Shown here in pieces: positions 17,303 to 25,999 of a DNA stretch of 64,000 nucleotides. The DNA comes from an uncultured Clostridium sp. (lineage in GTDB: Bacteria; Bacillota; Clostridia; Lachnospirales; Lachnospiraceae). Each line of letters opens with the position of its first letter. Positions within the stretch are counted from its first letter, which is position 1. The position numbers were made by a program, and so were the translations under genes. The notes under the pieces are model-generated. The model saw only the letters and a list, made by a program, of their open reading frames with translations. It did no database searches and was not told where the DNA came from. The stretch is taken from the NCBI GenBank assembly GCA_900542035.1, contig UQMJ01000001.1, positions 221,660-285,659 of the forward strand, given 5' to 3'.

Positions 17303-18124
17303 ATGGGGATTTATGATAAGCTGTTTCCACCGAAAATCATCACGATGGCAAATGGAAAAACTGTGGCAAAACCCAGATCCAGAGCGCCTCTTGCAGTGGT
17401 CATCCTTCTTGCTCTTACGGTGCTTTCCGTGAAAGTTACCGGCTTTAATATGGAAACGCTGGTAAAAAGAATCCATGAGTTTTTTACGATTTTAAAGGAG
17501 ATGGTTCCGCCCCAGTGGGACTATATGCCAAAGATTTGGCAGCCGCTTTTTGATACAATTAAAATGTCTTTGCTGGGATCGGTAATCGGTTCGGTGCTGG
17601 TAGTTCCATTTGCCATGCTGGCGTCTACCAATATTATTAAAAACCGATTTGTGGTCAGTTTTATGCGTTTGTTTTTAAGCATTGTCCGTACCCTTCCGAC
17701 CCTGGTAACCGCATTGATTGCGACCTATGTGCTGGGACTTGGAACCCTGGCCGGAACGACGGCAATTGCAGTCTTTACCTTTGCCTATATTGGAAAGATT
17801 CTTTATGAGGAAATCGAGACCGTAGACATGGGCGCTTTTGAAGCAATGGAAGCAATGGGAGCCACAAAGGTGCGGGCATTTATCAGCTCGATTGTGCCTC
17901 AGGTTCTTCCGTCCTATCTGTCTAACTGCCTGTTCTGTTTTGAGGGAAATGTGCGGTATGCCTCCATTCTCGGATATGTAGGGGCCGGCGGTCTGGGACT
18001 GATTTTAAATGAAAAAATCGGCTGGAGAGAATACTCCAGCGTCGGCATGATATTAGTAGCGCTGTTTGTGACGGTTTTCATTATTGAAAGCATCAGCAGG
18101 GCAGCCAGAAAACGTCTGGTATAA
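17303..18124 (+). CDS. phnE: Phosphonate-type ABC transporter permease (first)
   Basis: A 273-residue inner-membrane permease with about six helices. The permease loop that contacts the ATPase is EAMEAMGATKVRAFISSIVP, and the family end YASILGYVGAGGLGLIL is present. It sits two bases after phnC (GACAGGAGGG as ribosome-binding site) and ten bases before a second permease gene, which together form the heterodimeric channel. Confidence 0.92.
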   Translation: MGIYDKLFPPKIITMANGKTVAKPRSRAPLAVVILLALTVLSVKVTGFNMETLVKRIHEFFTILKEMVPPQWDYMPKIWQPLFDTIKMSLLGSVIGSVLVVPFAMLASTNIIKNRFVVSFMRLFLSIVRTLPTLVTALIATYVLGLGTLAGTTAIAVFTFAYIGKILYEEIETVDMGAFEAMEAMGATKVRAFISSIVPQVLPSYLSNCLFCFEGNVRYASILGYVGAGGLGLILNEKIGWREYSSVGMILVALFVTVFIIESISRAARKRLV

Positions 18125-18134
18125 GGAGGCCAAT

Positions 18135-18944
18135 ATGAATCAGAGAATTGAACGTGCATATGAAAACAGGCCGAAAAACTGGGTGTTTGAGGCGTCTGTA
18201 GCTGTGGTGTTTCTGGCTCTTTTGGTATGGAGCGCGTCTGCGGTGGAAACCAGCGGAACCACACAAAACGGCGGGAAAATTGCCGTCAATATTTTAAAGG
18301 GAATTTTCCAGCCAGATACCAAATTGTTATTTAATCTGACCGTACAGGGCGTACCCTATCTGTTATTGGAAACCATCTGTATCGCATTTTTAGGAACGGT
18401 TGTGGGAGCCATTATTTCTATTCCGCTGGCATTCCTTTCCGCTTCGAATTTAACCCCAAAACCAGTAGCCTTTATCGGCCGAATCATCATTATGGCAATC
18501 CGTACAGTGCCGCCGTTTATTTACGGCCTGATGTTTGTCAGGGTAACCGGACCAGGCGCATTTGCCGGACTTCTTACCATGTCGTTGTGTTCGGTGGGAA
18601 TGGTCAGCAAAATGTATATTGAGGCCATTGAAGATTTAGATACCAGGGTACTGGAATCCTTAGACGCAGCCGGATGCAGCGCATGGCAGAAAATCCGCTA
18701 TGGAATCCTTCCTCAGCTGATGCCCAACTTTGCTTCTACTGCGATTTACCGGTTTGACATCAATCTTCGTGACGCAACCGTCCTGGGTCTGGTAGGCGCG
18801 GGAGGAATTGGCGCTCCATTAATTTTTGCCATGAATGCGTACCGTTGGAACGAGGCGGGAGCAATTTTGGCAGGACTGATTGTTCTGGTACTGATTGTGG
18901 AATGGATTTCTACAAAAATTCGTGTGAAACTGACAAGGGGATAA
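18135..18944 (+). CDS. phnE: Phosphonate-type ABC transporter permease (second)
   Basis: A 269-residue PhnE paralogue with six helices. The coupling loop is LESLDAAGCSAWQKIRYGIL and the C-terminal family motif RDATVLGLVGAGGIGAPL is present. The chosen ATG follows AAGGAGG; an in-frame start 51 bases upstream would overlap the first permease gene without a ribosome-binding site. The phosphatase gene begins two bases after its stop. Confidence 0.92.
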   Translation: MNQRIERAYENRPKNWVFEASVAVVFLALLVWSASAVETSGTTQNGGKIAVNILKGIFQPDTKLLFNLTVQGVPYLLLETICIAFLGTVVGAIISIPLAFLSASNLTPKPVAFIGRIIIMAIRTVPPFIYGLMFVRVTGPGAFAGLLTMSLCSVGMVSKMYIEAIEDLDTRVLESLDAAGCSAWQKIRYGILPQLMPNFASTAIYRFDINLRDATVLGLVGAGGIGAPLIFAMNAYRWNEAGAILAGLIVLVLIVEWISTKIRVKLTRG

Positions 18945-18946
18945 CC

Positions 18947-20476
18947 ATGAAACATTCTTTTCAGATTATTTTTACGTCCGATACCCATGGACGGATTTTT
19001 CCGGTGGATTACGCCACTGGAAAAGAAAAATGTGCCGGTCTGTTAAATCTGGCAGGGCAGATTAAAAAAGATAAGAATACGCTGGTAATGGACGGCGGAG
19101 ACAGCCTTCAGGGCACTCCGCTGACCCAGTATTACCTGGAACATAAGGATCAGTGGAAGCTTCATCCGGTGGCAGAAGCGTTTGGCGCAGCGGGATGTGA
19201 TTATTTTACCCTGGGCAACCATGATTTTAATTTTGGTTATGAGGTTATCAAAGAGTATCTGGATGCCATGGATAGGGCTGGCGCCAGATGTATCTGTGCC
19301 AACATAGAGGATTTGGACGGACAGCTAAAGATTGCAAAAGAGCAGATTCACGTGCTGGAAAACGGTCTCCGAATCGGAATTACCGGCATTGTAACCGACT
19401 TTGTAAATGTCTGGGAGCAGCCGGAAAATTTGGAAAAAATTAAGGTTACAGACGCTTTTTTGGCTGCAAAAGAGGCGATTTCCCATCTAAAAGAATCCTG
19501 TGACGTAACGGTCTGTATTTACCATGGCGGTCTGGAAGAAGATGCAGAAACCGGAGCTGTTTTGTCAGACAGCAGAGAAAATATTGCCTGCCGGATTGCA
19601 AGAGAACTGGATTTTGATATCCTCTTAACCGGTCATCAGCATATTGCACAGCCAGGTGTGGAAATTTCCGGAACCTGGATAGTCCAGCCGCCTGCCAATG
19701 CAGAGAAATTTATCCGCCTGACCGGATCTCTGGAAGAGAAACAGATGCGGATACAGTCTTTTTTGGAACCGATAACCGGCGTTCATAAAGAAGAACCGTA
19801 TCAGTCCCTTCTGCCAATGGAACAGGCGGTGCAGATGTGGCTGGATCAGCCAGTGGGCCAACTGGCAGAAGCCGTTAATCCGGAAGAAAAGCTGTCTGCT
19901 GCCCTTACCGGAAGTTATATAGCGGCTTTATTTAATCAAGTGCAGCTGGAAGAAACCGGAGCGGATTTTTCTTGTACCAGCCTGGGAAATGACCCTGTTG
20001 GACTGCAAAAAGAGGTTACTATGCGGGAAATCTGCGCGGCCTACCTGTTTGCCAATACCCTGGTGGTAATGGAAGTAGATGAAAGGGTTATCCGTCAGGC
20101 ATTGGAACGGTGCGCTTCTTATTTTACATTGGAAAACGGCAGACCTGCAGTATCGGACGAATTTTTAAAGCCTAAAATTGAGCATTATAATTATGATTTT
20201 TATGCAGGGATTTCCTATACGTTTGATTTAAGAAAACCTGTAGGCCAGAGAGTTGTCCATTTGGCAAAAACGGATGGAACGCCTCTTGGAAGCGGAACAT
20301 ATAAACTGGTAACCAGCAATTACCGAGCCAGCGGAACCGGAGGATATGAGATGTTAAGAGACTGTCCGGTTCTATGGAGAGGAGCCGACGAGATGCCGGA
20401 ACTGCTGACCAGATACGTAAGAACCTATAGTCCGCTTAAGATAGAAAAGAATCCTGGATTTGCCGTAATCTGGTAA
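18947..20476 (+). CDS. Bifunctional metallophosphatase/5'-nucleotidase without signal peptide
   Basis: A 509-residue protein of the UshA/5'-nucleotidase family. Dimetal ligands are visible in FTSDTHGR, GGDSLQGTP, GNHDFNFG and LTGHQH, all in the N-terminal metallophosphatase domain (residues about 1-290). The C-terminal 5'-nucleotidase domain follows and contains a substrate-ring segment near YDFYAGISYTFDL. Most relatives are secreted, but this one starts MKHSFQIIFTSDTHGR with no signal peptide, so it should act in the cytoplasm. It ends the phnDCEE operon, two bases after the second permease, which suggests that an intact phosphoester or nucleotide is imported and then dephosphorylated. Confidence 0.9.
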   Translation: MKHSFQIIFTSDTHGRIFPVDYATGKEKCAGLLNLAGQIKKDKNTLVMDGGDSLQGTPLTQYYLEHKDQWKLHPVAEAFGAAGCDYFTLGNHDFNFGYEVIKEYLDAMDRAGARCICANIEDLDGQLKIAKEQIHVLENGLRIGITGIVTDFVNVWEQPENLEKIKVTDAFLAAKEAISHLKESCDVTVCIYHGGLEEDAETGAVLSDSRENIACRIARELDFDILLTGHQHIAQPGVEISGTWIVQPPANAEKFIRLTGSLEEKQMRIQSFLEPITGVHKEEPYQSLLPMEQAVQMWLDQPVGQLAEAVNPEEKLSAALTGSYIAALFNQVQLEETGADFSCTSLGNDPVGLQKEVTMREICAAYLFANTLVVMEVDERVIRQALERCASYFTLENGRPAVSDEFLKPKIEHYNYDFYAGISYTFDLRKPVGQRVVHLAKTDGTPLGSGTYKLVTSNYRASGTGGYEMLRDCPVLWRGADEMPELLTRYVRTYSPLKIEKNPGFAVIW

Positions 20477-20492
20477 ATGGCTGGTTTCAGGA

Positions 20493-21491
20493 CTAGGATA
20501 AGGGGTCTGACTTCATTCTTCGGTACAGATTAGGAGTCATCTTATAAAGGGATTCAAACTTTTTATAGAAAAATCCTAAATTGTCATATCCGATTTTATT
20601 CGCAATTTCATAAATTGGCAGGTCGGTATTGGAAAGATAGAAACAGGCCTGATTCATTCGCTGCTGGATAATCAGCTCTTTAAAAGAGTGTCCGGCAGCT
20701 TTTTTGATGTAATTGCTCAGATAGTTCGGATGAAATCCAAAATGGTCTGCAGTTTCCTGCAAGGTGGCAGTTAAGCAGTTATCTTCAATATAGTGGAGGA
20801 TTTCCATAATTTTTTGTCCGTCCTTTGTTCCATAAGAAAACTGCTGGTTTTTGTATTGTCTCAATATGTTGCAAAATAACAGGATCATATAAGCATCGAT
20901 CATTTTCTCACTGCAGAATTCAGGAAAATAATATTCGCAGAGAATGTTTTGAATAACCGCATGAACCTGATTATCCTCCTGCCTTCGGAAAACCAAATAT
21001 TGGTCGTGAGCAGCATTAAGAGAAAGGGTGCCAATCAGAAATGTGTTGATGATGCCGTAATCTCCCAGACGGGACAAAAAGCTATGGGTTAAGTATTCCC
21101 GCCGCATTTCAATGGTAATAATAATATCAGAAGCTCCAAGATATTCGATACTGTGAGGAACGTTGGTATCTAGCATACAAATATCGCCCTGGTGCATTTC
21201 AATCCGTTCTCCACTGATTATCTGTACGCAGGAACCGGAGTATACATATACAAATTCGATGACGGTATGAATGTGTTCTGGAATATAGGTAAAGCGGGAT
21301 TCTTTGTGGACACATATGAGTTTGTTTTCTAAAAGACTTTGAAAAGAAAACAGATAGACCTCCCGATCCTGAAAAGAGGTTTTGGGAATCAGCTGGTAGC
21401 GTTCCGATAATCGGGGCTCTCCAGCTTTTTTATGTTTAATTTCCGATTCTGTATAGCGAAATAAAAAATTGTCTAATTCTGCAGCGTTCAT
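20493..21491 (-). CDS. AraC family transcriptional regulator of the PTS/GH1 locus
   Basis: A 332-residue AraC regulator. The N-terminal cupin domain includes YIPEHIHTVIEFVYVYSGS and MHQGDICMLDTNVPHSIEYL. The C-terminal double helix-turn-helix includes LQETADHFGFHPNYLSNYIK and IYEIANKIGYDNLGFFYKKF. GAGGTGA precedes the start. It is divergent from the PTS-GH1-M20 operon, which it probably controls. Its 3' end is convergent with the 5'-nucleotidase gene, 17 bases away. Confidence 0.92.
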   Translation of the reverse strand: MNAAELDNFLFRYTESEIKHKKAGEPRLSERYQLIPKTSFQDREVYLFSFQSLLENKLICVHKESRFTYIPEHIHTVIEFVYVYSGSCVQIISGERIEMHQGDICMLDTNVPHSIEYLGASDIIITIEMRREYLTHSFLSRLGDYGIINTFLIGTLSLNAAHDQYLVFRRQEDNQVHAVIQNILCEYYFPEFCSEKMIDAYMILLFCNILRQYKNQQFSYGTKDGQKIMEILHYIEDNCLTATLQETADHFGFHPNYLSNYIKKAAGHSFKELIIQQRMNQACFYLSNTDLPIYEIANKIGYDNLGFFYKKFESLYKMTPNLYRRMKSDPLS

Positions 21492-21508
21492 AGACTCACC
21501 TCAAGAGT

Positions 21509-21537
21509 ATATTAAGATATTAAGTTTCGTCAGTCAA
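21509..21537 (-). promoter_or_regulatory. Promoter of the AraC gene at 21491
   Basis: On the minus strand TTGACT (21537-21532) and TAATAT (21514-21509) are 17 bases apart, just upstream of the regulator start. Confidence 0.6.
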
Positions 21538-21554
21538 TATATTTTATCAGGAGA

Positions 21555-21583
21555 TTGAAAAGAAGAGGAATTTTCCATATGAT
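21555..21583 (+). promoter_or_regulatory. Promoter of the PTS-GH1-M20 operon
   Basis: TTGAAA at 21555-21560 and TATGAT at 21578-21583 with a 17-base spacer, 80 bases before the EIIBC start and back-to-back with the regulator promoter. Confidence 0.65.
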
Positions 21584-21662
21584 AAGTACATAGAAAGTCT
21601 CATGCGCATAAAAGACAGTACTATGGAGTGAAACGTCAAAAGAAGGAGAAGGGGTGCAGAAC

Positions 21663-23042
21663 ATGAAGGAACTATCAAACTATGAGTACGGCAGGATGTG
21701 TTCAGAGATTTTAGAGGCTGTCGGCGGAAAGAGCAATATTAAAAATGTATTTCATTGTATTACCCGTTTGCGGATTGTTCCAGTTAATCGGGAACTGGTA
21801 AATATGGAAAAATTAAATCAGGTCAGTGGATTGTTAAAGGTCATTGAGTCAAGCGGTCAGATTCAGTGTGTAGTAGGGACTACAGTAGCAGAGGTATATG
21901 CAGATTTTCTGGAAATTTCGGGAATTAAAAATGGAGGAGAGATCGATCCGAAACCGGCAGGAGAGAAAATAGAAGAGAAAAAGCAAAATTTACTGACAAA
22001 AGGATTAAATACGCTGGCTTCCTGCGTAACTCCTGGACTATACGCCATCGTAGCAGGCGGTATGATTAAGGGAATTATTGCGCTTTTGACTGCAATCGGA
22101 CTGGTTTCTTCTGAATCCGATATAATTACTGTTCTGAATGCAGTAGGAGACGCGCCATTTTACTTTATGCCGTTTATTATCGGATATGCAGCAGCGAAGC
22201 GGTTTAAAGTAAAAGAAATTTTCGGAATTATGACAGCAGGAATTTTAATGTATTCTACATTTTTATCCCCTGCAGAGGGGATTACCGGCTATCAGTTCGG
22301 ACTATTTACCATTCCGGCTTATAACTATAAAGGATCCATTTTTCCTGTAATTTTATCCGTTTGGATTTTTTCTGTAATTTACCATGTAATTGATAAGCAT
22401 ATGCCTAAAAATCTGCGGATTGTGTTTTCAGGAGCATTATCATTTTTAATTGCAGCGCCGTTGTTTTTAGGATTTGCAGCGCCTCTTGGAAACTGGATTG
22501 CAAAAGGCATGACAGGAGGATTTTCCTGGCTGTTTACCCATACAGGCCCATTGGCGGGCGCCTTGTTCTGCGGAATTATTCCTTTGACCATTATTTTCGG
22601 AATTAAAGGCTGGTCTGCTGTGGAACTTCAGAATTTGTCGACACTAGGCTATGACTATATGCTTCCAAACTTTTTCTATTCCAATCTGGCAGTTTCCGGT
22701 GCGGTACTTGCTTATGCATTGAAAATGAAATCGGGAGAGAGAAAGTCAGCAGCGGTTTCTACAGGATTGGTCTGCATTCTGGGCATTACAGAACCGGCAT
22801 TATACGGCATTGCCCTGCCGGAGAAAAAACCTTTATTTGCAGCTATGGCGGGAGGAGCCATTGCCGGAGCGGCGGCAGTGATGCTGGGAGTTGTTACGTA
22901 TGCATTTTCTATGCCTGGAATTACCAGTCTTGCTACTTATATGGATTCTGGAAACAATTTCTGGATGTTGCTAATTGTAATGGCGATTGCCTGGGGAACA
23001 TCCTTTGCAATTTCCTTTGTACTGACCAAAAAAGAAAATTAG
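21663..23042 (+). CDS. PTS glucoside-type EIIBC permease
   Basis: A 459-residue membrane permease of the glucose/glucoside PTS superfamily. The N-terminal EIIB domain has the phosphocysteine in VFHCITRLRI (consensus CxTRLR). The EIIC domain (about residues 110-455) has ten hydrophobic helices, with a GIIPLTIIFGIKGWSA loop and the substrate-site segment GITEPALYGIALP. No EIIA domain is attached, so the phosphate must come from a separate EIIA such as the one at 12387. The ATG eight bases after AAGGGG is preferred; a GTG nine bases upstream is possible. The substrate is most likely a beta-glucoside because a GH1 enzyme follows. Confidence 0.9.
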   Translation: MKELSNYEYGRMCSEILEAVGGKSNIKNVFHCITRLRIVPVNRELVNMEKLNQVSGLLKVIESSGQIQCVVGTTVAEVYADFLEISGIKNGGEIDPKPAGEKIEEKKQNLLTKGLNTLASCVTPGLYAIVAGGMIKGIIALLTAIGLVSSESDIITVLNAVGDAPFYFMPFIIGYAAAKRFKVKEIFGIMTAGILMYSTFLSPAEGITGYQFGLFTIPAYNYKGSIFPVILSVWIFSVIYHVIDKHMPKNLRIVFSGALSFLIAAPLFLGFAAPLGNWIAKGMTGGFSWLFTHTGPLAGALFCGIIPLTIIFGIKGWSAVELQNLSTLGYDYMLPNFFYSNLAVSGAVLAYALKMKSGERKSAAVSTGLVCILGITEPALYGIALPEKKPLFAAMAGGAIAGAAAVMLGVVTYAFSMPGITSLATYMDSGNNFWMLLIVMAIAWGTSFAISFVLTKKEN

Positions 23043-23051
23043 GAGGGCATT

Positions 23052-24515
23052 ATGAGAACAGGATTTCCAAAAGATTTTTTATGGGGAGGAGCCATTGCCG
23101 CATCGCAGGCAGACGGTGCTTATAATCAGGGAGGAAAGGGATTAGATACCCAGGATTTGCGATATTTTGATGCGGCATGGACAAAAGAAGAGCGGGCCAT
23201 GTATCAAAACCGGCGTATGAACGACGCAAAGTTTCAGAAAGCGTTAACGGATCTGGATCTTGTCCATTATCCATTTCGGTGGGGAATTGATTTTTATCAC
23301 ACATACAAAGAGGATATCCGCTTATTCCATGAGCTTGGAATCAAGGTATTAAGAACTTCTATTAACTGGGCAAGAATTTATCCAAATGGAGATGATGAGA
23401 CTCCGAATGAGGAGGGAATTCAGTTTTACAAAGACTTGTTTGGAGAGTGTAAAAAGTACGGAATCAAAGTATTCGCTACCATTCTTCACTACAATATTCC
23501 GGTTCATCTTGTACTGGAATATGGCGGATGGAAAAATAGAAAAACGGTAGATTTTTATGTAAGATATGCCAAAACCTTATTTGAAAATCTGGGAGATCTG
23601 GTAGACTACTGGCTTCCATTTAACGAATTTAATGCAGGACGGTTTAATCCATATAATGGAGTGTGCCTGGTAGAAGATCAGGAAGAAAATTATGTAAATG
23701 CAATTTTCCAATGCCTGCACCATCAGTTTATTGCCAATGCTTTAACCGTAAAGCTGGGACATGAAATGCTTCCAGGTTCTATGATAGGAGGTATGATTGC
23801 CAGATTTACTACGTATCCGGCAACTTGTCATCCAGATGACGTGATGCAGATGATTTTGGATGATCAGTATTCCAACTGGTTTTATCTGGATGTAATGGCG
23901 AGAGGAAGTTATCCTGCCTATATGGATCGGTACTTTGAAAAGGAGAAGATCCAGATTCAGAAAGAGCAGGGGGATGATGAACTTCTAAAAGAAAATACCA
24001 TAGATTTTACTGCATTTTCTTACTACTTTTCCCAGGTTTCCACAACAAAACAGGGATGGGAAAAGACCAGCGGCAATTTGATTATGGCAAACAAAAATCC
24101 TTATTTAGAGACCAGTGAATGGGGCTGGCAGAAAGATCCGACGGGGCTTAGGATTACGTTGAATCAGATCTATGACCGCTACCAGCTTCCCGTATTTGTG
24201 GCAGAAAATGGTCTGGGTGCAAAAGATGTATTAGAGGAGGACGGTTCTATTCATGACCCATATCGAATCGAGTATCTGAAAGCCCATATCCAGCAGATGA
24301 AAGAGGCAGTCATTGACGGCGTGGATTTAATCGGCTATACTATGTGGGGATTCATTGACATTGTTTCCTGCGGTCCAATGGAAATGAGCAAACGGTACGG
24401 CGTCATCTATGTAGACCAGGACGATGAAGGAAAAGGAAGCAGGAAACGGTTGAAAAAAGACTCCTTTTACTGGTATCAGAAATGCATGGAAAGCAACGGG
24501 GAAGAACTGTCATAG
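23052..24515 (+). CDS. Glycoside hydrolase family 1 (6-phospho-beta-glucosidase-like)
   Basis: A 487-residue GH1 enzyme. The N-terminal signature FPKDFLWGGAIAASQADGAY is typical. The acid/base is Glu192 in LPFNEFNAGRF (NEF in place of the usual NEP) and the nucleophile is Glu385 in VFVAENGLGAKD. The C-terminal MSKRYGVIYVDQDDEGKGS carries the Ser/Lys/Tyr set that recognises the 6-phosphate in phospho-beta-glucosidases. It starts ten bases after the EIIBC gene and presumably splits the phosphorylated glycoside in the cytoplasm. AGGAGGGC precedes the ATG. Confidence 0.93.
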   Translation: MRTGFPKDFLWGGAIAASQADGAYNQGGKGLDTQDLRYFDAAWTKEERAMYQNRRMNDAKFQKALTDLDLVHYPFRWGIDFYHTYKEDIRLFHELGIKVLRTSINWARIYPNGDDETPNEEGIQFYKDLFGECKKYGIKVFATILHYNIPVHLVLEYGGWKNRKTVDFYVRYAKTLFENLGDLVDYWLPFNEFNAGRFNPYNGVCLVEDQEENYVNAIFQCLHHQFIANALTVKLGHEMLPGSMIGGMIARFTTYPATCHPDDVMQMILDDQYSNWFYLDVMARGSYPAYMDRYFEKEKIQIQKEQGDDELLKENTIDFTAFSYYFSQVSTTKQGWEKTSGNLIMANKNPYLETSEWGWQKDPTGLRITLNQIYDRYQLPVFVAENGLGAKDVLEEDGSIHDPYRIEYLKAHIQQMKEAVIDGVDLIGYTMWGFIDIVSCGPMEMSKRYGVIYVDQDDEGKGSRKRLKKDSFYWYQKCMESNGEELS

Positions 24516-24552
24516 AGATGGGGAAAATCTGGTATAGAGAGAAGACGAAATC

Positions 24553-25680
24553 ATGGAAAAAGCACAAATAAACGAGTTTATCGAGCAGCATAAGCAAGAA
24601 GCCGTCGCGCTTCTGGAAGAATTGGGAAAGATTCCGGCGCCCAGTCATAAGGAAGGAAAAAGAGCAGCCTTTTGTAAAAAGTGGTTTGAGCAAACAGGCT
24701 GTAATGAAGTCTGGATTGATGAAGCACAAAATGTTATCTGCAAATTTAACTGCGATAAGTATGAGGACATCGTTGTACTGATGGCTCACACCGACGTGGT
24801 ATTTGATGATTTGGAAGAACTTCCCATGACGAGAAAGGGAAACATTTTATCAGCTCCTGGAATTGGAGACGACACCGCAAATCTGGTAAACTTAATGATG
24901 GGTGCAAAGTTTCTGGTTCATCATTCGCACCAGCTGAAAACAGGGATTATGATAGTGGCAAATTCCTGTGAGGAAGGACTGGGAAATTTAAAGGGATGCA
25001 AAGAGATTTTTAATAATTACGGAAACCGGATTCGGGCGTTTTATTCTTTTGACTGTTATCTGTCTGTCTGCACCAGCATACCCGTAGGTTCCCATCGGTA
25101 CCGGATTCAGATCCAGACCGAAGGCGGCCATTCTTACCAGGATTTTGGCAGGGATAATGCCATTCATATTGCGGCCCAGATTATCAATGAGTTGTATCAG
25201 ATCGAACTGCCTGCAGGGGAAATTACTACTTACAATGTGGGAAAGATAACGGGAGGAACTACGGTCAATTCCATTCCCCAGGAGGCGGTGCTGCTTTATG
25301 AATACCGTTCCTGCAGTGAAAAGTGCTTAAAGGAAATGGAACAAAAGTTTCAGCAGGTCATTGAAAAATTCCGAAGGCAGGGAAAAAAGGTCAATGTGGA
25401 GATTTTAGGAATCCGGCCAGGAGCCGGAGAGTTTGACCGGACAGAACTGGAAAACTGGACGAAACAGAATGTGGCCTGTATTCAGGAGTTCTACGATGGA
25501 GAAATGGATTTTGCCCCTCATTCGACCGACGCAAACATCCCCCTTTCAATGGGAATGCTTGCCAATACCATCGGTACGATAAGAGGCGGCAAAGCCCATA
25601 CCAGAGAAGAGTGGGTGGATTTGGATTCTATCCCTGTCGGAATGGGAATTGTACTCAGTATTTTAAGTCAATATATGTAA
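24553..25680 (+). CDS. M20 family zinc hydrolase (peptidase T-like)
   Basis: A 375-residue M20 metallohydrolase. Metal ligands are visible in VVLMAHTDVVFD, GIGDDTANL, a CEEGLGN segment and GGKAHTREEWVDLDSIP. The middle domain contains SHRYRIQIQTEGGHSYQDFG, the dimerisation-domain histidine region. M20 enzymes remove amino acids or acyl groups from amides. Its place as the third gene of a beta-glucoside PTS operon implies that the imported aglycone or conjugate carries an amide bond (inference). A terminator hairpin follows at 25684. Confidence 0.9.
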   Translation: MEKAQINEFIEQHKQEAVALLEELGKIPAPSHKEGKRAAFCKKWFEQTGCNEVWIDEAQNVICKFNCDKYEDIVVLMAHTDVVFDDLEELPMTRKGNILSAPGIGDDTANLVNLMMGAKFLVHHSHQLKTGIMIVANSCEEGLGNLKGCKEIFNNYGNRIRAFYSFDCYLSVCTSIPVGSHRYRIQIQTEGGHSYQDFGRDNAIHIAAQIINELYQIELPAGEITTYNVGKITGGTTVNSIPQEAVLLYEYRSCSEKCLKEMEQKFQQVIEKFRRQGKKVNVEILGIRPGAGEFDRTELENWTKQNVACIQEFYDGEMDFAPHSTDANIPLSMGMLANTIGTIRGGKAHTREEWVDLDSIPVGMGIVLSILSQYM

Positions 25681-25683
25681 GGA

Positions 25684-25714
25684 TAAGAGGGATGCGGTTA
25701 GGCATCCCTCTATT
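25684..25714 (+). terminator. Terminator-like hairpin after the M20 gene
   Basis: Ten-base perfect stem AGAGGGATGC / GCATCCCTCT with a six-base loop. The downstream T-run is weak (TATTACGTTG), so it may act in either direction or mainly protect the 3' end. Confidence 0.7.
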
Positions 25715-25750
25715 ACGTTGAATTTTATAATGCCTAAAAGCGATGTGAAG

Positions 25751-25987
25751 CTAATTCTTTTGAGAATCCAATGCTAATCCAATCAATCGATCCGTCTGAT
25801 CTGCCATAAACAGAGGAATATTCAGCACATCATCATCTAGTTTCAGATTATCCAGAGAGAACCTGATGCGGAGTTTAACCTTGTCAGAAAACAGCTCCTT
25901 GAATTTTTTAAGGCTCTTGCTGGATATATTGGCTTCGGATTTGACCTCAACAGGGAAAATATCATTCTCACGCTGGAATTGTACTTT
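25751..25987 (-). pseudogene. C-terminal relic of a DUF4143 ATPase
   Basis: An open minus-strand stretch of 78 codons, bounded upstream by a stop codon at 25988-25990, with no start codon or ribosome-binding site in a proper place. It encodes NDIFPVEVKSEANISSKSLK then KFKELFSDKVKLRIRFSLDN, and ends near LNIPLFMADQTDRLIG. This is the DUF4143 C-terminal region (DIYPVEVKA...K.S...F, ending in NIPLY) of AAA+ ATPases, which are normally about 400 residues long. The ATPase part is absent. The AraC gene ends 13 bases away, so the rest was probably removed when the neighbouring glucuronide module was inserted. Non-functional remnant. Confidence 0.72.
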
Positions 25988-25999
25988 TTACATTTCTTT

